From positions 1 through 62,546 of the IMG/VR virus record IMGVR_UViG_3300009551_000015: a stretch of DNA of 62,546 nt; one strand, 5' to 3'. The stretch's first letter is position 1. Each line of letters begins with the position of its first letter. Below are positions 32,701 through 40,970 of the stretch, piece after piece. The stretch comes from a virus. The position numbers and the translations under genes are program-made. The notes beneath the pieces were generated by a model. It did not search any database. It worked only from the letters and a program-made list of their open reading frames with translations, and was not told where the DNA came from.

Positions 32701-33423
32701 GCCCGTTACTACCGCTCCACCATTGAGATACTGGAACGTCAGAACGCCGGAAATGCGGCTGATGATCTGCTGAACCTGAAATGTTCCGTTAAGCGTCAAA
32801 TCGCCCGTAACGTTGCGAATCTTGATCTGGTCGCCCGCCGTAAGGTACGGGATATCGAGATGCAAAACAACAGTGACCAGCCCATGCGCGTTGCGCGATA
32901 TCGAATCAATAGTGTATGGTGTCGAGCCGTTGTTCAGCGGCGTAAAGCTTGTGCCTGATCCCGCATCGGGGTGCCGCGGAATGCTGTATCCCGCGAGTGC
33001 GTTGGTCGGGATCTTATTCGTATCAATCTGCACTCGCTGCTGATCGAATAAAACCTCATCGATCGCCAAGCATGGATGGCACGCAATTTCGATGACGAGA
33101 TCGAGCATCCACGGTACTACCGGGTTTCCTCCATAGGCTCCAGAATCGCCCCATGCGTTGGCATAGATGAGCGTCCCGCCTACTCGCTGCTGCCCATAGA
33201 TCACCCGCCACGGAGCGACGCTGTTTCGGATAGTAGTGGATTGCCCATCTTTTGGTCCCTTTCCCGAAAGCATCGTGCCGACGCCGGAGATTACCTGCGA
33301 CGCTCCCGCCACGACCAAAAACGGGTTGCCAGTAGAGATACCTATTGCAATTTCGGCTACGCCGATAGCAATCTGAGCTCGCTCCTTGAAGTGGCTGGTA
33401 AATAGGTCCGCTATGAACGACAT
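29704..33423 (-). CDS. Central tail hub / tip attachment protein (J-like)
   Basis: 1239 aa. N-terminal segment (VAEIAIGISTGNPFLVVAGA) resembles phage tail-tip proteins, followed by 'TIRNSVAPWRVIYGQQRVGG', the common start of lambda-J/Mu-type hub proteins, then hub domains (about 220-700) and repeated FN3/Ig-like beta domains toward the C-terminus. It closes the tail tip and carries the host-recognition end. Start overlaps the preceding stop (TAATG). One of the largest genes, as expected for a siphovirus hub. Confidence 0.88.
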   Translation of the reverse strand: MSFIADLFTSHFKERAQIAIGVAEIAIGISTGNPFLVVAGASQVISGVGTMLSGKGPKDGQSTTIRNSVAPWRVIYGQQRVGGTLIYANAWGDSGAYGGNPVVPWMLDLVIEIACHPCLAIDEVLFDQQRVQIDTNKIPTNALAGYSIPRHPDAGSGTSFTPLNNGSTPYTIDSISRNAHGLVTVVLHLDIPYLTAGDQIKIRNVTGDLTLNGTFQVQQIISRISGVLTFQYLNGGAVVTGSGGQAVTLWPDYNNNVYFEPMLGTQALGETFAGMTAGTPFQGGNKLVALSSPGAAGGTPITNLPGGQWTRYCSGVGRTAVFLRLQLDRNGPNNTSKYFKGGIPQFSFLVRGKCDIYDPDTDGRGYTANAALCIADALSSKVWGFGAEYGTEIPYPELVIAKNICAEPVDLANGGTESRYECHGSFELTGSPGDILQNMLTSCGGRLTYNDGKYVIQAAKWVEPIATAYDLQANAVSPPPIWKPTVSIRDLYNGVKGTFIAPNNLYQSTDFPRYSQDVKHGYAPGVAWDDAVTYSIGDMVVFSGISYVSLVNDNLDNLPVLPSEFWALTAIHGDINVIADGGKRRWLDIQLPFTTSYTCAQRLAKIELLRRRWQADPTHPGLQGRGTGTFTCNMSAYQFVPLDIIKANCAFLGWENKELEISAVRLVPAASSDGKAMVLSVELDVVEVDSGIYSWSDEEEQSPQGYQQIEPLLNTVVETVPYPWSPGHAVPLSGDFLEGTSASFGIMPFYGADAAGTPTATLQISGYLPITAIDQEIGGPQFHCSSAGTGSSLRTGTYVIGVSAWNNSSPAHANTDYLTLQYVSVLAGETITVTITQWQSGDAGGEVFMAEWAPDGASFVFHRQALVPVGATSLTISSFNVSTPGGPDPIFNHLSVTWQQLVHAGCWAQQVFSVTSNTITINGDGMTLNQWAGYTLSLLAKFDPSIEVPILNMPIASSTASASTLFGPQFVLTIGPNALGHTLPDLTTLIEVFDLVTMRFNPTFTATTFSDPNIVNGYYPTGVTGDLAAGKVAIVLSGPDKGDVVTVDSVTSPTEFTLSSPWKITPNSGDIVIICDPAKAPEIKGARVTVPKSGTTGVVASPRIENLSAGQWLFTVRAEDSQNEYCPDNYAPNRELYIFGSGLTRTVASNTTQYYTDGRMNCDTSAGNIIIQLLPEAQLQQMLLMIVKISDDPNTVTVNVAKYYEAPYSSGTTLTHDTFADGTTTFTLFTAGASRLLKF

Positions 33424-34004
33424 TAGATGTTATTGGTGGTCAACGGCTGGCCCCAGAACAGCGTGCGCTGCACAAGGCCGTCAACGAACATCGCCCAGAG
33501 ATCTCCGGGATGCTCAGATTGGATGTCTTCGTCGGTGATGCGCCGATCAAGCGGAGTGTTTAGGTTTATTAGCTTGCTTTCGCAATTGACTTCAAGCGTT
33601 GCGCCATTGGCCCCAATCGTAAACTTCGGCTGGTCAAGACTGCCCATCCATGTGGTGGCTGGGCTGTCGATAAGGATGCCCGTCGTGAGGTCGAATAGCC
33701 CCAGCTTTATCGTGACTGGGAGGCCGAGAATCGCTTCGTTTAGCGCCTCTGGCAACAATCCCGCGTCGAGTCCCGACAGCGTGAGCGTAACCCCACGCGC
33801 ATGAACCGTGGAGCCTTCCTCGGTGGCAGAGATGCCCATTAGCGCACCTGCGCCGAGGTAATCATTGCCGTCGAAGGTTACCGTGCCCGTGCCCGTCCAC
33901 AGATAGACCACCGCATCGATGAAGGTGATGGTGACGAAGAACGCGGGCCGCAGCATTGGCGCAGAGAGCGCGGCTAGCATTGCGGGGCTGATATCGCGTG
34001 GCAT
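33423..34004 (-). CDS. Tail hub assembly protein (DUF2163-like, gpL position)
   Basis: 193 aa. Begins MPRDISPAMLAALSAPM; later TVTFDGNDYLGAGALMGISA, VTLTLSGLDAGLLPEAL and a DEDIQSEHPGDLWAMF end. These are the usual signatures of the minor tail protein that precedes the hub in lambda-like and GTA-like tails (DUF2163 group). It should help form the ring that joins tube and hub. Confidence 0.75.
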   Translation of the reverse strand: MPRDISPAMLAALSAPMLRPAFFVTITFIDAVVYLWTGTGTVTFDGNDYLGAGALMGISATEEGSTVHARGVTLTLSGLDAGLLPEALNEAILGLPVTIKLGLFDLTTGILIDSPATTWMGSLDQPKFTIGANGATLEVNCESKLINLNTPLDRRITDEDIQSEHPGDLWAMFVDGLVQRTLFWGQPLTTNNI

Positions 34005-34239
34005 TGTTTTAAGGTGCGAGCACTATTCGTGCGATCATAAATTAGGCACTGCGTGGGGGCGCGATTAAAACCTGCAAGGGCCGGAGATAGCCGAATGTAG
34101 TCTTGCGGTTCATTTAAAGTTCCGTAGCTTTTCTGGTATATGCCGGGGCGCGTTGGTGCCGTGGGAACGGGACCAGGAAACTGTGCCACGCTGAGGGCGA
34201 GAAGTTAGCATCAAGAATTTCTCGCTCTCATCCAAAAAC
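34005..34239. other. 235-bp gap between minor tail genes with a hairpin
   Basis: No clear gene. A hairpin at about 34182-34221 has 12-bp arms TGAGaGCGAGAA / TTCTCGCcCTCA with one mismatch and a 15-nt loop; no U-tract follows. A minus frame (33974-34189) lacks a ribosome site and overlaps the neighbour. Gap of this size is unusual inside a tail operon and adjoins the region with the plus-strand insert at 34629. Confidence 0.5.
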
Positions 34240-34611
34240 TTAAGCCTCGCGCGCCTCAAAGGTCAATAAATAGGTGCGGTTCCCGTCCACCTGCCACCTA
34301 ACCTGATTGTCTTTAAGTCGCCAATTCTTACTCGCAAACTCGGGGTAGGCCGTGGTGAATGCAGTGCTGAAGGCGAAGTAGTTAACCATGCCCTTCAGCG
34401 CACGCAAGAACGTTTTCCAATCCGCGGCTTGGGCTGCGGTCATTGGTGGCCATGAAACTGAGATTTCATCAGGCGCGGTTCCCCAGTCGTGAATTATTTG
34501 CTGCCCGGTGAAAGGATTAGGAGGGCCAGCCGCTATTTCTCCCACGGCAAACTCAAAGCTTGACGGGGCTGGCGGATAGGCCGGGATAGTGATAGCTGAA
34601 CCGGATGGCAT
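34240..34611 (-). CDS. Distal minor tail protein (gpM-like)
   Basis: 123 aa. Compact beta-rich protein with FEFAVGEIAAGPPNPFTGQQ, ISVSWPPMTAAQAADWKTFL and WQVDGNRTYLLTFEAREA, matching the small minor tail protein usually found between the tape measure and the hub genes (lambda gpM-like). Good support from context. Confidence 0.7.
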   Translation of the reverse strand: MPSGSAITIPAYPPAPSSFEFAVGEIAAGPPNPFTGQQIIHDWGTAPDEISVSWPPMTAAQAADWKTFLRALKGMVNYFAFSTAFTTAYPEFASKNWRLKDNQVRWQVDGNRTYLLTFEAREA

Positions 34612-34628
34612 TGGGTTAATCTGGGAAT

Positions 34629-34892
34629 ATGAGCGGGTCGGATACTAAACACTGCGGACGGCCGTTAACTTGGCGAATGCTGCGATGGGAATGCCTGACG
34701 CATGGCTACTCGTTTACTACCCCGGTATCTCACTTAAAAAAGCCGTGCCACACATGCAAAGGAACTGGCTTTACGGGCGACGATGAAAGCGACCCGGAAA
34801 CGAGATCCTCAACGTGGGAGCAAGATCGAGAAATATGCGGATCTTGCCGAGGCTCTGGAATAACCTACTTTTGCCCTGCTTGTGTCACGTAA
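34629..34892 (+). CDS. Plus-strand DnaJ-type zinc-finger protein inside the tail operon
   Basis: 87 aa. Clear zinc-cluster repeats: PCHTCKGTGF and ICGSCRGSGI plus a terminal FCPAC, the CxxCxGxG pattern of DnaJ and of small phage 'CR-type' proteins. It is on the strand opposite to all surrounding tail genes, occupying exactly the gap between the minor tail gene and the tape measure stop. No good Shine-Dalgarno. Typical of a moron or later insertion. Confidence 0.65.
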   Translation: MSGSDTKHCGRPLTWRMLRWECLTHGYSFTTPVSHLKKPCHTCKGTGFTGDDESDPETRSSTWEQDREICGSCRGSGITYFCPACVT

Positions 34893-34893
34893 A

Positions 34894-37800
34894 CTACCGA
34901 GCCCCCTTCGGTGTACGCTTGTTTGTCTCCGCTGCTACCGCCTGCGAATTGCGCACTGCGCTCAGTTCGGTCTGCTGCTGCATTTGCCGCAAACGGCCCG
35001 CAGCACCAATATCGGCATTCCGAAGGTCATAGTTGTGAATGTGAGTGTCGCCACCACTGCCGCCCAATTGGTGATTGGGAATGACTGTGCCGGCGTTTCG
35101 CGGCACAACCAACTCGGGCCCGTACTCGCCGACCATATAGGCCGAACCAGGTACCATATCGCCACCTTTGGCGAGAAACCCACCAAACTCGATAGTGCTC
35201 GATACAGACTCAGTGCCAGCGCTTGCCGCACCTGCGCCACCACCGAGTGAACCAAGGATGCTAGCCAGCCCACCGCCAGCAGCAAGCCCTTGCCCGAATA
35301 CTGCGGCGAGTGGCCCACTGCTATCACTATCCTGCGTAACATGAACCGGATCGCCCGGGTTTCCTGTGGGCTTCTTGGCTGGGATGCCAGTGCGATCGAT
35401 TAGGCCATCTGGCAGGCGTGGGAAATTTTCATTACCCTTTGCCGCATCTTGAGTACCATCCTCGCCACGCCGCTTCGACAAGTCCAAGTCTGGAAACGTT
35501 ATGCCCTTGTCGCTATTCCCGTCCTCGCTATTCTTCCTGATGACCTTCTTGAATATCGACAGAAGGTCCTCTTCTCGGTTAGCGCCCGTTTCCTCGGTTG
35601 ATCGCGTCGCGTCTGCGACTGATCCTAATATTCCACCTGCTCCGACCTCTGGGATGACGTGAATTGGATCGCTTTGATCTCCTGTCGGCCCGCTGGTTTT
35701 ACCATGCCGCCCAGTTCTGTCAATCAATCCATCCGGTAGTCGCGGCAGTCCCTCGCTTACCCGTGGCGCCCATGGTTCGGCATTCGCCCCGTTGTCTCCC
35801 TTCTTCTTGAAGAGATCTTTAAATGCTGAGAATACGAAGCCGCCCTGATATCCGTCGCCGAATAGCCCTCCGCCTAATCCCTTGCCACTAGCGGTCGTCC
35901 GTTGAATTGAATCCGGCGAGGTGCCAATAGGTTGTCCTGGAGTCTGCTCCAGCGTGCCCTTGTCATCGATCGAAACATGTACTGGGTCGCCGATTTTGCC
36001 AGTTGGATGGCCGGGCTCCTTTGCTGAAGGAACAGCCGATGGCTTCTCAGAAATAGGCAAAAGATCTGGGCTAAGTTCGACCTTTGGTTGAGTCGGCTCG
36101 GTAGCGTTATCTTGTCTTCCGGTACGATCAATCAACCCGCTAGGCAAACGCGGAAGACCTTCACTTATGGAAGGTTCCCGATGCTCAGTATTGGACACTC
36201 CGCTGCTCTTCTTTTTGAATAAGTCAGAGAAAACGGAGAAGATGAACCCGCCTTTATAGCCATCACCAAATTGCCCACTAGGTGAACTCTTGACAGGAAT
36301 AGGGATAAATGGGGGAGTTGCAGGAGACGAAGACGTTTTGGGAGTGCCAGTATCCTTCGCGTGGTCGTAAACGTGAATCAGGTCGTTTGGGTTTCCTGTC
36401 GGCCGTTTAACCTGGCCAGCCGCTCCCGGCAACTTCAGTTGCGGGAACCTGTCAGCTATCGATCCGAGCGCCTTCTTGATATCGGATTCGATCTGGGCTT
36501 TGATGATCTGCTGCCCAAGATCTTGAAATGTGCGCTTCCATTCGGTTTTCTGGCCAGTGGCCAATTTGGAAAGTTCGGATGACGCCCGATCAACAGCAGA
36601 GTGCATGCCATCGTAGAGGATCTTTCCTGGCTTCTCGGCTTCCTGCTCGATAGTGGTGAAAAATGCCTTATATCCGCCCGTAAGCGTGCCAACGGCAAGC
36701 GCCTGGTGCGCGATGATTTGTAGCCGCTGATCTTCAAGTTCCTTTAGCGCCAGTTCGACGCCAACCTGGTCCGCTTCGGTACCGCGCAGCTTTTCAGTCG
36801 CTTGCACCTGCTCATTGAGCTTCTCGAGTTGATCGCGGTAGACGTTGGCACGTTTCGCCGCTTCGGAGGTAATCTCTTGCTGATGCTGTGCCTCGTCAAC
36901 TCCGCGCGTGGCCGTAACCTCTGCCGGCGATGCTCCAGACTTCGCTAGTTCGGCGTACTTCGCCTCCAGTGTGGCTTGGCGAACGGCTTCGGCGCCCTTA
37001 GCCTCGGCCGCGCTGATCGCTTTGATCGCTTCTAGCCGCTGATTAAGCTTCGCGATCTGCTCAGAAGAAAGGTTCGCACGCTGTGCATTATACAGGTCAA
37101 TCTCAGCCTGCACCAGCTTCTTGGTGGCTTCGACGCCACCCTCTTTGGCAATCTGTTCCAGCCGATGCTGCAGAGCGACGAGGCGCGTCGCTTCAGCGCC
37201 TAGGGACTGTGCCGCGGCGAGATCCTTTTCAAGCTTGATTTGCTCTCCAAGCCCCTCTACTGTGCCCTTTATCTGGTTCGCGTGCTCCTTATCGTAAACG
37301 GCTCGCAATCCCTGGCGCTGCTGCTCAATGTCAGACTGCCGCTTGGGGTCGGTGAAGTTCTCACCGAATTTCTGCGCCAGCGCCGTCTCAACACTCGCCC
37401 TTTTGGTTGCCTCATAACCCTTGTTGGTCGCATCGGCCAAAAGATACAGGCTGGTGATGCGGTTCGCAATGTCGCGGTCGGACGTGGCTAATTTCGTCTG
37501 GTACTGCGTCTCGACCTCGGTCTGCTTAATTTGCAGGGCGATGGCCTTGACCTTAGCCTCATTAGCAGGGTCGAGCGTCTGATGGTACTGCTTCAGTTCC
37601 TTGTTTAGTTGATCGACGGCTTTGATGCCGTCCGCAATACCCTCTACCTGCGCACGGAAGGCATCTGTTTGGCCGACCGCCTCAAGCTTGGCCTGAACTT
37701 CGCCTAGCCTGTCGCGCAGCGCTTGCAGCCGCTCGGCGATTACGTCGCCGGGCTTTCCGTTGGACTTATTGGCCTCCAGTTCTTCCTTGCGCCCAGTGAA

Positions 37801-39012
37801 CGCTACATTCTCGCGTGTCGCGCCGACGAAGCTACGCTGGACCTCAAGATTTCGGATTGCCCCGCGAATGGAGCCCTCGAGGATAGCGGTATCTTTGGTT
37901 TGCTCGGGCGCAATTGTCGACCCGGGGCGAACGGCCCGCTTCTTCTCTTCGTCGCGCGCATCCTGGATGCCTTTCGCGCGGCTGCGAAGTGCGTTTATCT
38001 CTTCGTCGTAGGCGTAACGCAACTCTCCATCGAGTTGATCCTGTGCCTTCTTTCGCTCTTGCTCAGTTTTGGCCGCGCGAAGCTTTTCCTGTCCGCGATC
38101 GGTAATGTCCTCGACGCGACCAGTGAACCCGCCATGGCCCGCGAATTTCTCTTCGCCGAAAAGCTCCTTCTGTAGATCCTTGGTGCCCGACTCCCCGATG
38201 AATTGCCGGAACAGGCCAACGCTTTGCTCTTTGAGCAACTTCTCCAGGTTCTCGAGCGCCTTGCCCAACGATGACGTGAGCTTATCGGCTGAAACAACCG
38301 CTTCATCAAGACTGAGCTTGAGCGTGTTCTGCCGACGGCCCTCCAGTTTCGCAATCTGGTTCTGCAAACGGTCGTTCGTTACTGCTAGTTCGTCATTGGT
38401 GGTCCGCAGCGGATCGTTCAGGTCGCGGAATGCGGCTTTCAGCTTACTGGGAGCCGACTCCAACTCTGTCAGCTTCTCTTTCAGCGTTACCGCCGCGTAG
38501 ATGATAGCAATCAGGCCAATCGCGCCTACGCCAACGCCGAGCAGCGCCCCCTTGAAGCGCATCACCTCGTTGATGGCTTCGGCAAAGGCGTTCGTCATGC
38601 GCCCCTCGAGCACATCCTTGGCCCCCAAGATGGCAAAGCGGGCGTTAAATCCGCTGCCACCTTCTTCTGCTGGCTTGGCCGCGGGAGTGCCTACCGATCT
38701 GTACGACTGCGCCAGCCGCTGGTTCGCAATCTCAAGCTTTCGAGCGCTATCTTCCAGTTTTTCGTACTGAGCCTGTGTACCTACGCCGACACTCTGAATA
38801 GTGGACGCTAGGCTCGCGTAGGATCGCTTGAGCGTGTCGACACGGAGCTCTAACGTGGCCGTTTTAATGGCCGATGCAGAAAATGAGTCGCCAATTCGCG
38901 CAGCGCCACCCTTGATGCTTCCCTCGGCAGCCGCGAATTTGCTCTGTACCTGCTCAAGCCCTTGAATGCCGGCGACAAAATCTAGCCGGATCGAGCCTAC
39001 GCTTTTAGCCAT
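34894..39012 (-). CDS. Tape measure protein with C-terminal repeats
   Basis: 1372 aa. Coiled-coil rich over residues 1-850 with an early membrane-like patch (LGVGVGAIGLIAIIYAAV, about 160) as usual in tape measures. Length predicts a tail near 200 nm at 0.15 nm per residue. The C-terminal third contains imperfect repeats: GDGYKGGFIFSVFSDLFKKK near 914 and a variant near 1051; EGLPRLPSGLIDRTG near 950, 1087 and 1195; PTGxxxDPxHV near 870, 1004, 1107 and 1213. The final segment (ATLSGVLAKGGDMVPGSAYM-type) is Gly-rich. The ATG overlaps the gp10-like stop. Confidence 0.92.
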   Translation of the reverse strand: MAKSVGSIRLDFVAGIQGLEQVQSKFAAAEGSIKGGAARIGDSFSASAIKTATLELRVDTLKRSYASLASTIQSVGVGTQAQYEKLEDSARKLEIANQRLAQSYRSVGTPAAKPAEEGGSGFNARFAILGAKDVLEGRMTNAFAEAINEVMRFKGALLGVGVGAIGLIAIIYAAVTLKEKLTELESAPSKLKAAFRDLNDPLRTTNDELAVTNDRLQNQIAKLEGRRQNTLKLSLDEAVVSADKLTSSLGKALENLEKLLKEQSVGLFRQFIGESGTKDLQKELFGEEKFAGHGGFTGRVEDITDRGQEKLRAAKTEQERKKAQDQLDGELRYAYDEEINALRSRAKGIQDARDEEKKRAVRPGSTIAPEQTKDTAILEGSIRGAIRNLEVQRSFVGATRENVAFTGRKEELEANKSNGKPGDVIAERLQALRDRLGEVQAKLEAVGQTDAFRAQVEGIADGIKAVDQLNKELKQYHQTLDPANEAKVKAIALQIKQTEVETQYQTKLATSDRDIANRITSLYLLADATNKGYEATKRASVETALAQKFGENFTDPKRQSDIEQQRQGLRAVYDKEHANQIKGTVEGLGEQIKLEKDLAAAQSLGAEATRLVALQHRLEQIAKEGGVEATKKLVQAEIDLYNAQRANLSSEQIAKLNQRLEAIKAISAAEAKGAEAVRQATLEAKYAELAKSGASPAEVTATRGVDEAQHQQEITSEAAKRANVYRDQLEKLNEQVQATEKLRGTEADQVGVELALKELEDQRLQIIAHQALAVGTLTGGYKAFFTTIEQEAEKPGKILYDGMHSAVDRASSELSKLATGQKTEWKRTFQDLGQQIIKAQIESDIKKALGSIADRFPQLKLPGAAGQVKRPTGNPNDLIHVYDHAKDTGTPKTSSSPATPPFIPIPVKSSPSGQFGDGYKGGFIFSVFSDLFKKKSSGVSNTEHREPSISEGLPRLPSGLIDRTGRQDNATEPTQPKVELSPDLLPISEKPSAVPSAKEPGHPTGKIGDPVHVSIDDKGTLEQTPGQPIGTSPDSIQRTTASGKGLGGGLFGDGYQGGFVFSAFKDLFKKKGDNGANAEPWAPRVSEGLPRLPDGLIDRTGRHGKTSGPTGDQSDPIHVIPEVGAGGILGSVADATRSTEETGANREEDLLSIFKKVIRKNSEDGNSDKGITFPDLDLSKRRGEDGTQDAAKGNENFPRLPDGLIDRTGIPAKKPTGNPGDPVHVTQDSDSSGPLAAVFGQGLAAGGGLASILGSLGGGAGAASAGTESVSSTIEFGGFLAKGGDMVPGSAYMVGEYGPELVVPRNAGTVIPNHQLGGSGGDTHIHNYDLRNADIGAAGRLRQMQQQTELSAVRNSQAVAAETNKRTPKGAR

Positions 39013-39445
39013 ATATGGTCTTAATTTCGCTTTGAATTACGGAGGAGAAAACCTCTACTGCGCGCTCTTTGCAAGCGTCAAATGCAGGCCGCAGAAACGG
39101 GTGTGGTGGAACGGTGCCAATCTCGGCCTTCTTCGGCTTATGGCTTACCATGCGGTGCCCATATTCCACCCACAGCGCACGGTAGCCCTCGTTTCCGAAC
39201 CCTACCGAGCCAGCAACAAACCTGAACAGCGGGTCAACCCGGATGACATGGACGATGGCATCCCGAAGGTGCCGTTTTCCCTCTTCGGTTTCGCCTACTG
39301 GGGTACGAGTGCGAACCTCTGATTCAATAACATCAATGGCCGCCTCGACTGCCTTAACAAAGGCTCCCTCAAGTCGCTTCTGTAACTCTTTTAGCTGGCG
39401 GTTTACGTCATCGAAGCCAGAGATGCGAACGCTTGAAGCGGCCAC
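39005..39445 (-). CDS. HK97 gp10-like tail-completion protein
   Basis: 146 aa. SVRISGFDDVNRQLKELQKR, then IVHVIRVDPLFRFVAGSVGF, WVEYGHRM and PPHPFLRPAFDACKERAV are the signatures of HK97 gp10-type neck proteins. These normally lie between head closure and tail terminator; here it sits just upstream of the tape measure, after the tail chaperones. Function (neck or tail completion) is inferred by family. Confidence 0.85.
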   Translation of the reverse strand: MAASSVRISGFDDVNRQLKELQKRLEGAFVKAVEAAIDVIESEVRTRTPVGETEEGKRHLRDAIVHVIRVDPLFRFVAGSVGFGNEGYRALWVEYGHRMVSHKPKKAEIGTVPPHPFLRPAFDACKERAVEVFSSVIQSEIKTIYG

Positions 39446-39448
39446 TGA

Positions 39449-39772
39449 TTATGCCCCTTCGTATTCCGCGTTCAGACACCTTCGAAGCGCATCTGTTACA
39501 CCAACAGGGTCGACGCTCAGTAAACTTCCCGCTTCTTCGATAGTGATGGATGGCTGTGCTGTTCTCAGCAAGGCGTAGAGAATGCCGCGCATCTCTTTGG
39601 CGTTTGCTGGGCCAGATAGCGCCCGTAGCAGGTGGCACTTGGCGACATCTTCGGCATCAACCACTTTGTTGAAGTCGTAAATCAGACGCAGCGCGCCCTT
39701 ACTCTCCTCATCGTGCGGGTATCCCCCGTCAACTCCTTCAACTACCAGCGTCACAAACTTGTCTAGTGGCAT
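39449..39772 (-). CDS. Tail assembly chaperone candidate 2
   Basis: 107 aa, helical. Lies between the larger chaperone and the tape measure, the usual G/GT position. Start overlaps the end of the 217-aa gene by 10 bp in another frame. No slippery heptamer is visible at the join, so a frameshift fusion cannot be claimed. Content (ALRLIYDFNKVVDAEDVAKC; then PSITIEEAGSLLSVD) is consistent with a phage tail chaperone. Confidence 0.6.
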   Translation of the reverse strand: MPLDKFVTLVVEGVDGGYPHDEESKGALRLIYDFNKVVDAEDVAKCHLLRALSGPANAKEMRGILYALLRTAQPSITIEEAGSLLSVDPVGVTDALRRCLNAEYEGA

Positions 39773-40416
39773 CGTTCGTATTTCTCTAGCTCCCTAAGCA
39801 TCTTTTCGCCGAGGTCCAACGGTTCGTCCTCTGGCGCTTTGTGCATGATCCAATCCGCGGCTTCGGCTGGCTTCTTCAGCTTGTGCTGCGAGAAGTTCAC
39901 TATCACTTCGCAGATGCGACCGACCAGTAACTCTTCGCGACGCATTCGCGCTACCGATACCTCCCGCAGTTCGTGAAAGAACCGCGGCGTCATCGATAGA
40001 AACTCGTCATCGCTCAGCCCAAGTTCCAGCCGAGCGAATGCCGCTGTCTGCGCCCACCCCATCGACTTCGCCAGCAGATCGCTGATCTTGCCAGTGGGCT
40101 TCTTCGGCGGCGGTTCTGGCATGGACACCAGAAACGCCTTACTGACAGCCTGGCGAATGGCTCCCAGTTTCCGAGGCGTCACCATCGCGCCGACTTCCTG
40201 CGCGGTGATCAGCGGCTCTGACCTGCGCAGCATCGCCCACAAGAGCGCTTGCAAAACTTTGGCGCTCGGCTGGACGAACGCCTCGATGCTGGTAAGCATG
40301 TCGGCGCCGGTTGCCTCCTGGCAGTCCAGCAGAACGCCGTAGGTTATGACTAGTCGCCAATCGCGCCCGCCGAGTGGCAGTATGACGGCATCGGTAAGCC
40401 TCTCTGCCAGCGACAC
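39763..40416 (-). CDS. Tail assembly chaperone candidate 1
   Basis: 217 aa, starting MSLAERLTDAVILPLGGRDW; helical with a Pro/Lys linker (EPPPKKPTGKISDLL) and C-terminal helices. Position directly after the tail tube gene matches gpG-like chaperones that load the tape measure. No homologous family is named by motif. Confidence 0.65.
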   Translation of the reverse strand: MSLAERLTDAVILPLGGRDWRLVITYGVLLDCQEATGADMLTSIEAFVQPSAKVLQALLWAMLRRSEPLITAQEVGAMVTPRKLGAIRQAVSKAFLVSMPEPPPKKPTGKISDLLAKSMGWAQTAAFARLELGLSDDEFLSMTPRFFHELREVSVARMRREELLVGRICEVIVNFSQHKLKKPAEAADWIMHKAPEDEPLDLGEKMLRELEKYERCH

Positions 40417-40417
40417 G

Positions 40418-40867
40418 TTAGGCTACGGCGTAAGTTGCGGCGGAAGCGAGTTGAATATCGGCCGAGAATTCGATGGGCTTTTCGTTTTCGAACGGTCCCA
40501 GTTTGAAACTCGAGAAGAATCCCGTTCCGGTGATGGTCAGGGTCTTTGCCAACCGCTGAACCGGAGCAGTAATCGAGAATGCGAAGATGTCTCGCGCGTT
40601 GGCGTGCGTGGTGATTGCCAACTGGCTGGCATCGCCAAGGTAGTTGCCCGAGAAAGAAAGCGTTCCCTGCTTGATGAGGCCCGGGATGTACTCGGAAGTG
40701 TTGCCCGGCGAGAGCAGGTGCGTAACCTCGATCTGGTTCATGCTGATCGGGTCAAGGCTGAAGGTTTTGACTTCGGAAACCGCCGCAAGGGGCGATCCGA
40801 TTTGGAATTGAGATTGTGCGCCAGTGTTGGCCTGAGATGCGTACAGTGTGGGCGGCGTAAACGACAT
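40418..40867 (-). CDS. Major tail tube protein
   Basis: 149 aa. Beta-sandwich of the gpV/HK97 tail-tube type: SFTPPTLYASQANTG, SFSGNYLGDASQLAITTHAN, RLAKTLTITGTGFFSSFKLG, EKPIEFSADIQLASAA. It is the tail gene with the strongest leader: GGAAGGAG behind a CCGCC-GUGA-GGCGG stem (40880-40893). That hairpin covaries with the one in front of the major capsid gene. Confidence 0.88.
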   Translation of the reverse strand: MSFTPPTLYASQANTGAQSQFQIGSPLAAVSEVKTFSLDPISMNQIEVTHLLSPGNTSEYIPGLIKQGTLSFSGNYLGDASQLAITTHANARDIFAFSITAPVQRLAKTLTITGTGFFSSFKLGPFENEKPIEFSADIQLASAATYAVA

Positions 40868-40879
40868 TTAGTGCTCCTT

Positions 40880-40893
40880 CCGCCTCACGGCGG
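40880..40893 (-). promoter_or_regulatory. Leader hairpin of the major tail tube gene
   Basis: On the transcript CCGCC-GUGA-GGCGG: a 5-bp stem with a GNRA tetraloop, directly before GGAAGGAG and the ATG. Flanked by ACTA upstream. The same arrangement, with changed but paired bases, precedes the major capsid gene. Confidence 0.65.
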
Positions 40894-40970
40894 TAGTTTT
40901 TGGTATTAGAAAGATACCGGGCGTCTCGCGACGTTCCGGCTACGGGTGTCTCTCGACATTCCGAAAGGTT

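Noticed and set aside
32155-32958. 267-aa plus-strand frame opposite the tail hub
   Set aside because: Antisense shadow of a well-supported gene.
33974-34189. 71-aa minus frame between the minor tail genes
   Set aside because: GTG start without a ribosome site, overlaps the next gene and lacks protein-like pattern.
39763-39775. Programmed frameshift between the two tail chaperone genes
   Set aside because: Frames overlap by 10 bp but no slippery heptamer is visible, so a fusion product cannot be claimed.
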